Shown: piece after piece, positions 24,608-32,383 of the stretch
How positions within the stretch are numbered: position 1 is the stretch's first letter
Layout of the letters: each line of letters begins with the position of its first letter
Origin: Pseudomonas mandelii
GTDB taxonomy: Bacteria; Pseudomonadota; Gammaproteobacteria; Pseudomonadales; Pseudomonadaceae
Reading direction: 5' to 3'
Length of the DNA: 64,000 nt
Assembly: GCF_006438925.1 (NCBI RefSeq)
Contig: NZ_RCZA01000012.1
Coordinates: forward strand, 1-64,000
Made by a program: the position numbers and the translations under genes
Notes under the pieces: generated by a model
What the model saw: only the letters and a program-made list of their open reading frames with translations
The model's database searches: none
Told to the model about the DNA's origin: nothing

Positions 24608-25527
24608 TGAGCTTTGTTTCCTATCAACGCGGTGACCCAACAGATAAAAAAGAAGAAAATCTTGTCCCGTACCCGGCGCCTGCATTGCCAGGCACTGAAG
24701 GACAGTTTCATCAGTTCCGTACGCCGTAATTGCAGCAAGACGCCTTCAAAGGGTTTCGTCCCCTGCCCCACCAGATCTGCAATCAGACGAACCTGACCGA
24801 ACCACCAACCGTCATGAATGGTTTTGTAACGAGCGATCAACGGACTCAGGCCTGTGTTGGCACCGACCTGATTACGCTCGTGCTGCCGGTAATCCATGCT
24901 GGGTAACGGGTCGATATACCAACGGTAACCATGACTGCGCGCAAAGGCGTAGCAATACCAGTCATGCAAAGTTACCCCTTGCAGTTGCTGCCAGTTGGCG
25001 AGCATCGAGCCTTTCAAGGCTTCTACCAGGCTTTTTCTAAAGACGTAGGTGCAGCCGGGCCCGGCTGCCTCGAACAAAAAATCCCAGGCGACCTGAGGCT
25101 GCGCCTTGTCCAACAGCTGGGTTCTGCCGCTTGGCCAGAACGCCGTCACGTTACTGGAGTAGGCATCTACTCCTCGTGCCTGCAGCGCCTGGGTTGCTCT
25201 GTGCAGCTTGTCGGGATACCAGATGTCGTCCTGGTCGGCAAAGGCGACGAAGTCGTAGCCATCGAAGTCAACGTCCCGGATCAACCGAAAGAAGTTGCGC
25301 GACGCTCCGCCGAAGCGATTGGCATCCGGAAGCACTACAACTGCTGGATGCTCAGCCGCATAAGCTTTACACCACGCCTCGGTGCCGTCAGTAGAGGGGT
25401 CGATGCTAATGTGCAGGGTAACGTCGACCGATAACTGGCCGAGAATCGAGACCAGTTGCTCCTCAATCCACTGCATTCCGTTGTACGCAGCCAGCAAAAC
25501 TGCAACCTTGGGATGTTTTACTGGCAT
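24604..25527 (-). CDS. Family 2 glycosyltransferase, rhamnosyltransferase-like
   Basis: A 307-residue GT2 enzyme starting MPVKHPKVAVLLAAYNG. It carries the SIDPSTDGT loop and the FADQDDIWYPDKL motif typical of bacterial dTDP-rhamnosyl transferases acting in O-antigen assembly. It lies 54 bases after rmlA, the last gene of the dTDP-rhamnose block, and overlaps the next gene by ATGA, so all are probably on one transcript starting at rmlB. Use of rhamnose as donor is an inference from motif and location. Confidence 0.85.
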   Translation of the reverse strand: MPVKHPKVAVLLAAYNGMQWIEEQLVSILGQLSVDVTLHISIDPSTDGTEAWCKAYAAEHPAVVVLPDANRFGGASRNFFRLIRDVDFDGYDFVAFADQDDIWYPDKLHRATQALQARGVDAYSSNVTAFWPSGRTQLLDKAQPQVAWDFLFEAAGPGCTYVFRKSLVEALKGSMLANWQQLQGVTLHDWYCYAFARSHGYRWYIDPLPSMDYRQHERNQVGANTGLSPLIARYKTIHDGWWFGQVRLIADLVGQGTKPFEGVLLQLRRTELMKLSFSAWQCRRRVRDKIFFFFICWVTALIGNKAQ

Positions 25528-25581
25528 GCTATTCCTGCTTGCACGGATTAAACGCTAGGTTTGAAAGTAAACCCTCTCGAC

Positions 25582-26472
25582 TCAGAGGGAACCCAAATCC
25601 AGCAGTTTTTGCAGGTACTGACCATAGCCAGTCTTTTTCAGCTTATCGGCCTGAGCGCTCAACTGTTCAGCGGTAATCCAACCGTTGTTGTAGGCGATCT
25701 CCTCCAGGCAGGCCACTTTCAAGCCTTGACGCTGCTCGATCGTGTGCACGAAGTGACTGGCCTCGAGCAACGAGTCGTGAGTCCCCGTGTCCAGCCAGGC
25801 AAAACCGCGTCCGAGCATTTCTACATTGAGGGTGTTCTGCTCGAGGTAGGCGCGGTTAACGTCGGTGATTTCCAGCTCGCCACGCTCGGACGGCTTAATG
25901 TTCTTGGCGATCTCGACAACATCGTTGTCGTAGAAGTACAGGCCGGTCACTGCATAGTTGGATTTTGGCTTCAGCGGTTTCTCTTCAATGCTAAGAGCGC
26001 GACCGGTTTTGTCGAACTCGACAACACCGAAGCGTTCCGGGTCGGAGACGTGGTAGCCGAATACGGTAGCGCCATGTTGTTGAGAGCTGGCAGAACGCAG
26101 GTTGTCCGAGAAGTGCTGACCGTAAAAGATGTTGTCGCCCAGGATCAGGCAGCAAGGATCTTCGCCGATGAACTCTTCGCCAATGATGAAGGCTTGTGCC
26201 AGACCGTCAGGACTAGGTTGCTCGGCGTAGGTCAGTTTGATGCCGTACAGGCTGCCGTCACCCAGCAGCTTGCGGAAACATGGCAAGTCTTCAGGCGTGG
26301 AGATAATCAGGACTTCACGCATGCCCGCGAGCATCAGCACCGACAGCGGATAGAAGATCATCGGCTTGTCGTAGATCGGCAACATCTGTTTGGACACGCC
26401 AAGGGTCAACGGATGCAGACGCGTGCCCGAGCCGCCAGCGAGGATGATGCCTTTACGATTTGTCGTGCTCAT
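25582..26472 (-). CDS. rmlA: Glucose-1-phosphate thymidylyltransferase RmlA
   Basis: A 296-residue enzyme making dTDP-glucose from glucose-1-phosphate and dTTP, the first step of dTDP-L-rhamnose synthesis. It has the nucleotidyltransferase signature GIILAGGSGTRLHPLT, then KQMLPIYDKPMIFYPLS and GDNIFYGQ. The length agrees with the E. coli homologue. The ATG overlaps the rmlD stop (ATGA). dTDP-rhamnose normally inhibits this enzyme allosterically. Confidence 0.96.
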   Translation of the reverse strand: MSTTNRKGIILAGGSGTRLHPLTLGVSKQMLPIYDKPMIFYPLSVLMLAGMREVLIISTPEDLPCFRKLLGDGSLYGIKLTYAEQPSPDGLAQAFIIGEEFIGEDPCCLILGDNIFYGQHFSDNLRSASSQQHGATVFGYHVSDPERFGVVEFDKTGRALSIEEKPLKPKSNYAVTGLYFYDNDVVEIAKNIKPSERGELEITDVNRAYLEQNTLNVEMLGRGFAWLDTGTHDSLLEASHFVHTIEQRQGLKVACLEEIAYNNGWITAEQLSAQADKLKKTGYGQYLQKLLDLGSL

Positions 26473-27362
26473 TTATTCAGAACTTCCCTAAGCATTCGGG
26501 TTACGCCACTTTGCCAATCCGGCAAGTGTAGAGAAAAGTTGTCACGCAGCTTCTGAGTATTCAAACGCGAATTCAGAGGGCGGCGCGCAGGTGTTGGGTA
26601 AGCCGTCGTTTCAATCGGATTGATCGCCGTTACGGCGAGCTGCTCGCCGTTGTCTTGGGCGAAGCCGATCACATGGCTAGCATAGCCGTGCCAGGACACT
26701 TCGCCACTGGCCGCCAAGTGATACAAGCCCGACAGCTCGGGACGTTGCAGAACTTGTTGAATGGCCAACGCAGTCACGTCGGCAATCAGGTCTGCACCCG
26801 TCGGGGCTCCAATCTGGTCGGCGATGACGCTCAAGGTTTCGCGATCCTTGGCCAGACGCAGCATGGTCTTGGCGAAGTTGTTGCCGCGAGCGCCATAGAC
26901 CCAGCTGGTGCGAAAGATCAGGTGTTTGCAGCCCGACGCGGTAATTGCCTGCTCACCGGCCAGCTTACTGGCGCCGTAGTGATTCACCGGGGCGACTGCA
27001 TCTGACTCTTGCCACGGAGCAGAACCCTGGCCGCTGAAGACGTAATCAGTCGAGTAATGAATCAGCCAGGCACCCAGAGTCGCGGCCTCTTCGGCCATGA
27101 CCTGGCTTGCCTGACCGTTCACACGGTCGGCCAGCTCGGTCTCGGACTCGGCTTTATCGACAGCGGTGTAGGCCGCAGCGTTGACGATAACGTCGGGGTT
27201 GACCTGACGGATCGTTGTGCGCAAAGCGTCGAGATCGGACAGATCACCACACAAACCATCGACCACATGGCGATCCAGGGCGATCAACTCACCCAGCGGC
27301 GCGAGGGAGCGCTGCAGCTCCCATCCTACCTGGCCGTTTTTTCCCAGCAGGAGGATTTTCAT
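26469..27362 (-). CDS. rmlD: dTDP-4-dehydrorhamnose reductase RmlD
   Basis: A 297-residue NAD(P)H-dependent reductase that produces dTDP-L-rhamnose in the last step of the pathway. It shows KILLLGKNGQVGWEL at the N-terminus, YSTDYVFSGQG, and the catalytic NHYGASKLAGE. The start is the ATG at 27362, which overlaps the rmlB stop as ATGA; an extension to 27401 lies within rmlB. The substrate requires RmlC epimerase, whose gene is not next to rmlA here. Confidence 0.96.
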   Translation of the reverse strand: MKILLLGKNGQVGWELQRSLAPLGELIALDRHVVDGLCGDLSDLDALRTTIRQVNPDVIVNAAAYTAVDKAESETELADRVNGQASQVMAEEAATLGAWLIHYSTDYVFSGQGSAPWQESDAVAPVNHYGASKLAGEQAITASGCKHLIFRTSWVYGARGNNFAKTMLRLAKDRETLSVIADQIGAPTGADLIADVTALAIQQVLQRPELSGLYHLAASGEVSWHGYASHVIGFAQDNGEQLAVTAINPIETTAYPTPARRPLNSRLNTQKLRDNFSLHLPDWQSGVTRMLREVLNK

Positions 27363-28435
27363 GCTTTGTTCGAACGATCTGCGTAGTTTTGATCGATCCA
27401 CTGTTGGTAGCTACCGCTCTTCACGTGAGCGACCCATTCAGTGTTGTTGAGGTACCACTCGACCGTTTTGCGGATGCCGGTTTCAAAGGTCTCTTCCGGC
27501 GTCCAACCCAGCTCACGCTGGATTTTGCTGGCGTCGATTGCGTAACGCTGATCGTGGCCCGGGCGGTCCTGAACGTAAGTGATCAGGCTGGCATGTGGAC
27601 GGTGAGCAGAATCGGGACGCAATTCGTCGAGCAGTGCGCACAGGGTATGCACCACTTCGATGTTTTGCTTTTCGTTATGGCCACCGATGTTGTACGTCTC
27701 ACCGATAACGCCTTCGGTCACGACTTTATACAATGCGCGAGCGTGGTCTTCGACGTAGAGCCAGTCGCGGACCTGGTTGCCTTTGCCGTAGACCGGCAGC
27801 GGCTTGCCTTCCAGTGCATTGAGAATGATCAGCGGGATCAACTTCTCGGGAAAATGGCATGGGCCGTAGTTGTTCGAGCAGTTGGTGACCAGGGTCGGCA
27901 AGCCGTAAGTTCGGCTCCAGGCGCGAACCAGGTGATCGGAACTGGCCTTGCTCGCGGAGTATGGCGAGCTTGGCTGATACGGTGTGGTTTCGGTGAAGAG
28001 GTCTTCCGGACCTTCGAGGTCTCCGTAAACTTCGTCGGTCGAAATATGGTGAAAGCGGAAGTTGGCTTTACGCGCATCACCCAGCGCCGCCCAATAGTGG
28101 CGTGCAGCTTCCAGCAGGGTGTAAGTGCCGATGATGTTGGTCTGGATGAATTCAGACGGACCAGAGATCGAGCGGTCAACGTGGGACTCTGCGGCCAGGT
28201 GCATGATCGCATCCGGCTGGTGTTCAAGCAGGACGCGGTCGATTTGATCGCGGTCGCAGATATCGACGCGCTCGAACACGTAACGCGAGTTCTGGCTAAC
28301 TTCGGCCAATGACTCAAGGTTACCGGCGTAAGTCAGCTTATCGACGTTTACGACAGAGTCGTTAGTGTTGGAGATGATATGACGGATGACTGCCGAGCCG
28401 ATGAACCCGGCGCCGCCGGTTACTAGAATTTTCAC
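27359..28435 (-). CDS. rmlB: dTDP-glucose 4,6-dehydratase RmlB
   Basis: A 358-residue extended SDR that turns dTDP-glucose into dTDP-4-keto-6-deoxyglucose. It has MKILVTGGAGFIGSAVIRHI at the N-terminus, HISTDEVYGDL with the Thr-Asp-Glu catalytic set, and YSASKASSDHLVRAW with the Tyr-xxx-Lys pair. It is the first gene of the leftward operon rmlB-rmlD-rmlA-GT2-WbpV-like-wbpL. The 230 bases to the right, before the LapA-domain gene, should contain the operon promoter. Confidence 0.96.
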   Translation of the reverse strand: MKILVTGGAGFIGSAVIRHIISNTNDSVVNVDKLTYAGNLESLAEVSQNSRYVFERVDICDRDQIDRVLLEHQPDAIMHLAAESHVDRSISGPSEFIQTNIIGTYTLLEAARHYWAALGDARKANFRFHHISTDEVYGDLEGPEDLFTETTPYQPSSPYSASKASSDHLVRAWSRTYGLPTLVTNCSNNYGPCHFPEKLIPLIILNALEGKPLPVYGKGNQVRDWLYVEDHARALYKVVTEGVIGETYNIGGHNEKQNIEVVHTLCALLDELRPDSAHRPHASLITYVQDRPGHDQRYAIDASKIQRELGWTPEETFETGIRKTVEWYLNNTEWVAHVKSGSYQQWIDQNYADRSNKA

Positions 28436-28665
28436 GCGAAACCATACCCTTGAGTTACTGACAGGGCCGCCAACCGAGCACTGTCTAATCCATGAATGCA
28501 GAAGCCATCAAGTCAGCTGAGGCCTCTGACAGAGTCAGTCTGAACCGATGTGGGAATATGCCACTATCGGACAAGCGAAGCATTTTACAGCTTAATGACG
28601 GTTTTACTAATGGATATAGACAAAGTGTGGCTAAAGTTTAGTGCGCCTTCCGCGCCATGTCGCAA

Positions 28666-28905
28666 TCAGACAAGGCGCTTGCGCGAAACTCTGGAAGTAC
28701 GCCCCAGAAACCAGCCCAGAATCGGCCCGATCACCATCCCGATCAACAGCGCAACAACCATGACCAGCGATACTGGTAGTTGCGGCCCCGCCCAACCCAG
28801 GAACAGCAGGGAAACCGATTGCTGATTCTCGAGAACAAACGCCAGGATCGCCAAAATCAGCAACAGGACGAATACGGCGAGCAGTACGCGCTTGAGGTTA
28901 CGCAT
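28666..28905 (-). CDS. LapA-domain (DUF1049) small inner-membrane protein
   Basis: A 79-residue protein with two hydrophobic segments (residues ~5–25 and ~42–65) joined by the family motif LENQQSVSLLFLGW, and a basic C-terminus (GRTSRVSRKRLV). This is the lipopolysaccharide assembly protein A domain; E. coli LapA with LapB helps regulate LpxC and LPS assembly. No lapB-like gene follows. It starts 27 bases after ihfB on the same strand and is probably cotranscribed. It is unrelated to the large Pseudomonas adhesin also called LapA. Confidence 0.88.
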   Translation of the reverse strand: MRNLKRVLLAVFVLLLILAILAFVLENQQSVSLLFLGWAGPQLPVSLVMVVALLIGMVIGPILGWFLGRTSRVSRKRLV

Positions 28906-28932
28906 GAGCGGTTCCTTGAATAACAGAGGCCG

Positions 28933-29229
28933 TCAAAGCCCTTCCTCCTCGTCCTCGTTCACACGATCGCGCAATTCTTTGCCTGGCTTGAAATGCGGCA
29001 CGAACTTGCCGTCGAGGCTGACGGACTGACCGGTTTTTGGATTGCGACCTACGCGCGGTGCGCGGTAGTGCAAGGAGAAGCTGCCAAACCCACGGATCTC
29101 GATGCGATCACCGGTGGCCAGACATTGGGACATTTGTTCGAGCATGGTCTTGATGGCCAGCTCCACATCCTTGGATGAGAGCAGCCCTTGATGGGTGACA
29201 ATTCGTTCGATCAACTCCGACTTCGTCAT
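28933..29229 (-). CDS. ihfB: Integration host factor beta subunit
   Basis: A 98-residue DNA-bending protein of the HU/IHF family that pairs with IhfA. It starts MTKSELIERIVTHQGLLSSK and has the signature GDRIEIRGFGSFSLHYRAPR and the DNA-intercalating arm region RNPKTGQSVSL. In Pseudomonas ihfB (himD) borders the O-specific antigen locus, which is why this gene marks the right edge of the accessory island. Gene order rpsA–small lipoprotein–ihfB is compatible with the usual rpsA–ihfB neighbourhood. Confidence 0.97.
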   Translation of the reverse strand: MTKSELIERIVTHQGLLSSKDVELAIKTMLEQMSQCLATGDRIEIRGFGSFSLHYRAPRVGRNPKTGQSVSLDGKFVPHFKPGKELRDRVNEDEEEGL

Positions 29230-29381
29230 ATTTTTCCCTTCTTTTTCAAGCAGCTAGATCAGCGCTTCAAAGGTTTTAGCACGCCCGGATGAATTTGAAC
29301 AGCCCGAGTTTTGACATATCTTTACCCACAAAGAGATGCCCGATTTCAGATCACTGGAACGCTGATCATGCCCTTTCGGAC

Positions 29382-29660
29382 TCACCTGCAGATAACCAGC
29401 ATGGTGCGCGTCAGATAGCCCGCAGGATTGAAGCCAAAGGGGTACTCATCCTCGTCTTTGGCATCATCGGACCTGGCTACAACTTTATAGCCCGCCGCAT
29501 TGCACTCCTTGTTCGCTCGCTTGCGGCACTTCTCCCATCCCGAGCCCAATCCAGAACAATCGATCTCGATGCCACTGACCCCACGCACCGCGTGAGTCTT
29601 GGCATTAGTGGTACAGCCCGCCAGTGTCAGTACTGCTATTACGACAATGAGCTTGTTCAT
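29382..29660 (-). CDS. Small secreted lipoprotein, conserved hypothetical
   Basis: A 92-residue protein with a lipoprotein signal peptide: MNKLIVVIAVLTLAGC, in which LAGC is the lipobox and Cys16 the expected lipidated residue. The mature part contains four further Cys (DCSGLGSGWEKC, NKEC and a terminal VICR), suggesting two disulfides in the periplasm. No known enzymatic motif is seen. It lies alone between rpsA and ihfB on the same strand. Confidence 0.75.
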   Translation of the reverse strand: MNKLIVVIAVLTLAGCTTNAKTHAVRGVSGIEIDCSGLGSGWEKCRKRANKECNAAGYKVVARSDDAKDEDEYPFGFNPAGYLTRTMLVICR

Positions 29661-29832
29661 TCACTTCCTTTGGCCGGACACGCCGCCCGACGGTCGCTCG
29701 CTGCAAGCTAAAGACTAGCTGTAAATAAACGATTGATCCTATTAAAGAAAGAGACAACTTGTCGGAAGGATTGGTTTCACGGCAAACAATCACAGCGCCG
29801 CGAAACCATCAAAATCATCAAATCACAGGCGC

Positions 29833-29863
29833 AAAAAAGGGCGACCGAAGTCGCCCTTTTTCT
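29833..29863 (-). terminator. Rho-independent terminator of rpsA
   Basis: The 11-bp stem AAAAAGGGCGA / TCGCCCTTTTT (29834–29844 with 29851–29861) has a six-base loop and A/T tails on both sides, 15 bases beyond the rpsA stop. The symmetry allows function in both directions. Confidence 0.9.
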
Positions 29864-29878
29864 ATGGTCTGACAGAAC

Positions 29879-31573
29879 TTAGTTCTGTTTTTCCATTTGT
29901 GCACGCAACAGGTCGCCCAGAGTGGTAGGACCAGGAGCAGCGGTGTCCGAAGCTGGCTTGTCGCGCAGGCTTTGGATCGCTTCTTTCTCTTCTTCAACGT
30001 CTTTCGACTTGATGGAGAGCTGGATTACACGGCTCTTGCGGTCAACGCTGATGATCTTGGCTTCTACTTCTTCGCCTTCTTTCAGAACGTTGCGCGCGTC
30101 TTCAACGCGGTCACGGCTGATTTCGGAGGCTTTCAGAGTCGCTTCGATATCGTCGGCCAGAGTGATGATGGCGCCTTTAGCGTCAACTTCTTTCACGATG
30201 CCTTTAACGATTGCGCCTTTGTCGTTCTCTTGAACGTACTCGGAGAACGGATCGCTTTCCAGTTGCTTGATACCCAGGGAGATACGCTCGCGCTCTGGGT
30301 CAACCGACAGGATAACGGTGTCCAGCTCGTCGCCCTTCTTGAAGCGGCGAACGGCTTCTTCGCCCACTTCGTTCCAGGAGATGTCGGACAGGTGAACCAG
30401 ACCGTCGATGCCGCCGTCCAGACCAATGAAGATACCGAAATCGGTGATCGACTTGATGGTGCCGGAGATTTTATCGCCCTTGTTGAACTGGCCAGAGAAA
30501 TCTTCCCATGGGTTAGATTTGCACTGCTTGATGCCGAGGGAGATACGACGACGCTCTTCGTCGATGTCCAGAACCATAACTTCCACTTCGTCGCCGACTT
30601 GTACGACTTTCGAAGGGTGGATGTTCTTGTTGGTCCAGTCCATTTCGGAAACGTGTACCAGGCCTTCAACGCCTTCTTCCAGCTCAGCGAAGCAGCCGTA
30701 GTCGGTCAGGTTGGTTACACGAGCGGTAACGCGAGTGCTTTCTGGGTAACGGGCTTTGATAGCAACCCATGGATCTTCGCCCAGTTGCTTGAGGCCCAGG
30801 GAAACACGATTGCGTTCGCGATCGTACTTCAGAACCTTGACATCGATCTCGTCGCCAACGTTGACGATTTCGGAAGGATGCTTGATACGCTTCCAAGCCA
30901 TGTCGGTAATGTGCAGCAGGCCATCGACGCCACCCAGATCGACGAATGCGCCGTAATCGGTGAGGTTTTTGACGATACCTTTGACTTGTTGGCCTTCCTG
31001 CAGGGATTCCAGCAGAGCTTCACGCTCAGCGGAGTTCTCGGCTTCGAGGACGCTACGACGGGAAACGACAACGTTGTTGCGTTTCTGGTCAAGCTTGATG
31101 ACCTTGAATTCCAGCTCTTTGCCTTCCAGGTGCGTGGTGTCGCGCACTGGACGGACGTCAACCAGAGAACCTGGCAGGAACGCACGGATGCCGTTAACGT
31201 CGACAGTGAAGCCGCCTTTAACCTTACCGTTGATAACGCCCTTGACCACTTCTTCGGCTGCGAAGGCTGCTTCCAGAACAATCCAGCATTCAGCGCGCTT
31301 GGCTTTTTCACGGGACAGCTTGGTTTCACCAAAGCCGTCTTCAACCGAGTCCAGAGCAACGTGAACTTCGTCACCGACGTTGATAGTCAGTTCGCCAGCA
31401 TCGTTGTAGAACTGCTCAAGCGGGATGAGTGCTTCAGACTTCAGGCCAGCGTGAACGGTTACCCAGCGAGCTTGGTAATCGATATCAACGATAACACCGG
31501 TGATGATGGAGCCTGCCTGAAGGTTCAGGGTTTTTAGGCTTTCTTCAAAGAGTTCCGCAAAGCTTTCGCTCAT
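29879..31573 (-). CDS. rpsA: 30S ribosomal protein S1
   Basis: A 564-residue RNA-binding protein with six S1 motifs, needed to recruit structured mRNAs to the ribosome. It begins MSESFAELFEESLKTLNLQ; repeated S1 signatures include TDYGAFVDLGGVDGLLHITD, TDYGCFAELEEGVEGLVHVS and TDFGIFIGLDGGIDGLVHLS. The length is close to that of the E. coli protein. It follows cmk by 120 bases, the order common to gamma-proteobacteria, and ends at a strong terminator. The 120-base leader is where S1 autoregulation would be expected; I did not assign a specific fold. Confidence 0.98.
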   Translation of the reverse strand: MSESFAELFEESLKTLNLQAGSIITGVIVDIDYQARWVTVHAGLKSEALIPLEQFYNDAGELTINVGDEVHVALDSVEDGFGETKLSREKAKRAECWIVLEAAFAAEEVVKGVINGKVKGGFTVDVNGIRAFLPGSLVDVRPVRDTTHLEGKELEFKVIKLDQKRNNVVVSRRSVLEAENSAEREALLESLQEGQQVKGIVKNLTDYGAFVDLGGVDGLLHITDMAWKRIKHPSEIVNVGDEIDVKVLKYDRERNRVSLGLKQLGEDPWVAIKARYPESTRVTARVTNLTDYGCFAELEEGVEGLVHVSEMDWTNKNIHPSKVVQVGDEVEVMVLDIDEERRRISLGIKQCKSNPWEDFSGQFNKGDKISGTIKSITDFGIFIGLDGGIDGLVHLSDISWNEVGEEAVRRFKKGDELDTVILSVDPERERISLGIKQLESDPFSEYVQENDKGAIVKGIVKEVDAKGAIITLADDIEATLKASEISRDRVEDARNVLKEGEEVEAKIISVDRKSRVIQLSIKSKDVEEEKEAIQSLRDKPASDTAAPGPTTLGDLLRAQMEKQN

Positions 31574-31693
31574 TTTAATTCCTGTTGAATAAGGGCGAAG
31601 GATACGCCCATCTCCACGTCCCAGACGACGTGGGTTATGTTCATTAGAAGAAACACCGCAAGACTATGACTGGTCCCCTACGGAGTTTCTTGG

Positions 31694-32383
31694 TCACCCG
31701 GCGATATCGCGAATGGCGATCTCGCTCATGATGCGTTCCAGCACCTGATCGATGGATAATTCCGTGGAATCCAGCTGTATGGCGTCAGCCGCCGGCTTGA
31801 GCGGGGCTACCGCTCGCTGGGTGTCACGCTCATCGCGGACACGTATCTCATCTAGCAGACTCGACAGACTAACACCATCGACTTTGCCCTTCAACTGCAA
31901 GTATCGACGGCGCGCACGCTCCTCGGCACTGGCAGTGAGGAATATCTTCAGCGGTGCATCCGGGAAAACCACGGTGCCCATGTCGCGACCATCGGCCACC
32001 AGACCCGGAGCCTCCTGAAACGCCCGCTGGCGCTGGAGCAGCGCATCACGCACCGCCGGCAGCGCAGCGACCTGGGAAGCCCAGGCGCCAACTTGTTCGT
32101 TGCGCAAATCATCAGTGACATCGTCACCTTCAAGAATGATCCGCTGCGGATGACCTTCGGTCGCACCAACGAATTGCACGTCCAGATGAGCGGCCAGCAG
32201 CTTCAGCGACTCTTCATTGGTCAGATCGACGCCATGATTACGCGCGGCGAATGCCAGCAGACGGTACAGCGCACCGGAATCCAGCAGGCACCAGCCCAAG
32301 CGCTTGGCCAGAATCCCGGCAATAGTGCCTTTGCCCGAACCGCTAGGCCCGTCGATGGTGATGACCGGTGGCTTGATAATCAC
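31694..32383 (-). CDS. cmk: Cytidylate kinase
   Basis: A 229-residue kinase that phosphorylates CMP and dCMP with ATP. The P-loop is TIDGPSGSGKGTIAGIL at the N-terminus; VADGRDMGTVVFPDAPLKIF and RRYLQLKGKVDGVSL are the CMP-binding and insert regions. The start is the GTG at 32383, overlapping the aroA TGA as GTGA and preceded by GAGG; the longer frame to 32467 lies inside aroA and would add an unrelated peptide. It is the last gene of the aromatic/serine block and precedes rpsA. Confidence 0.95.
   Translation of the reverse strand: MIIKPPVITIDGPSGSGKGTIAGILAKRLGWCLLDSGALYRLLAFAARNHGVDLTNEESLKLLAAHLDVQFVGATEGHPQRIILEGDDVTDDLRNEQVGAWASQVAALPAVRDALLQRQRAFQEAPGLVADGRDMGTVVFPDAPLKIFLTASAEERARRRYLQLKGKVDGVSLSSLLDEIRVRDERDTQRAVAPLKPAADAIQLDSTELSIDQVLERIMSEIAIRDIAG

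Noticed and set aside
29897..31537. 546-codon open frame antisense to rpsA
   Set aside because: It is a codon-bias shadow of rpsA: low-complexity F/D/V/Q-rich product with no domain; the minus strand encodes all six S1 motifs.
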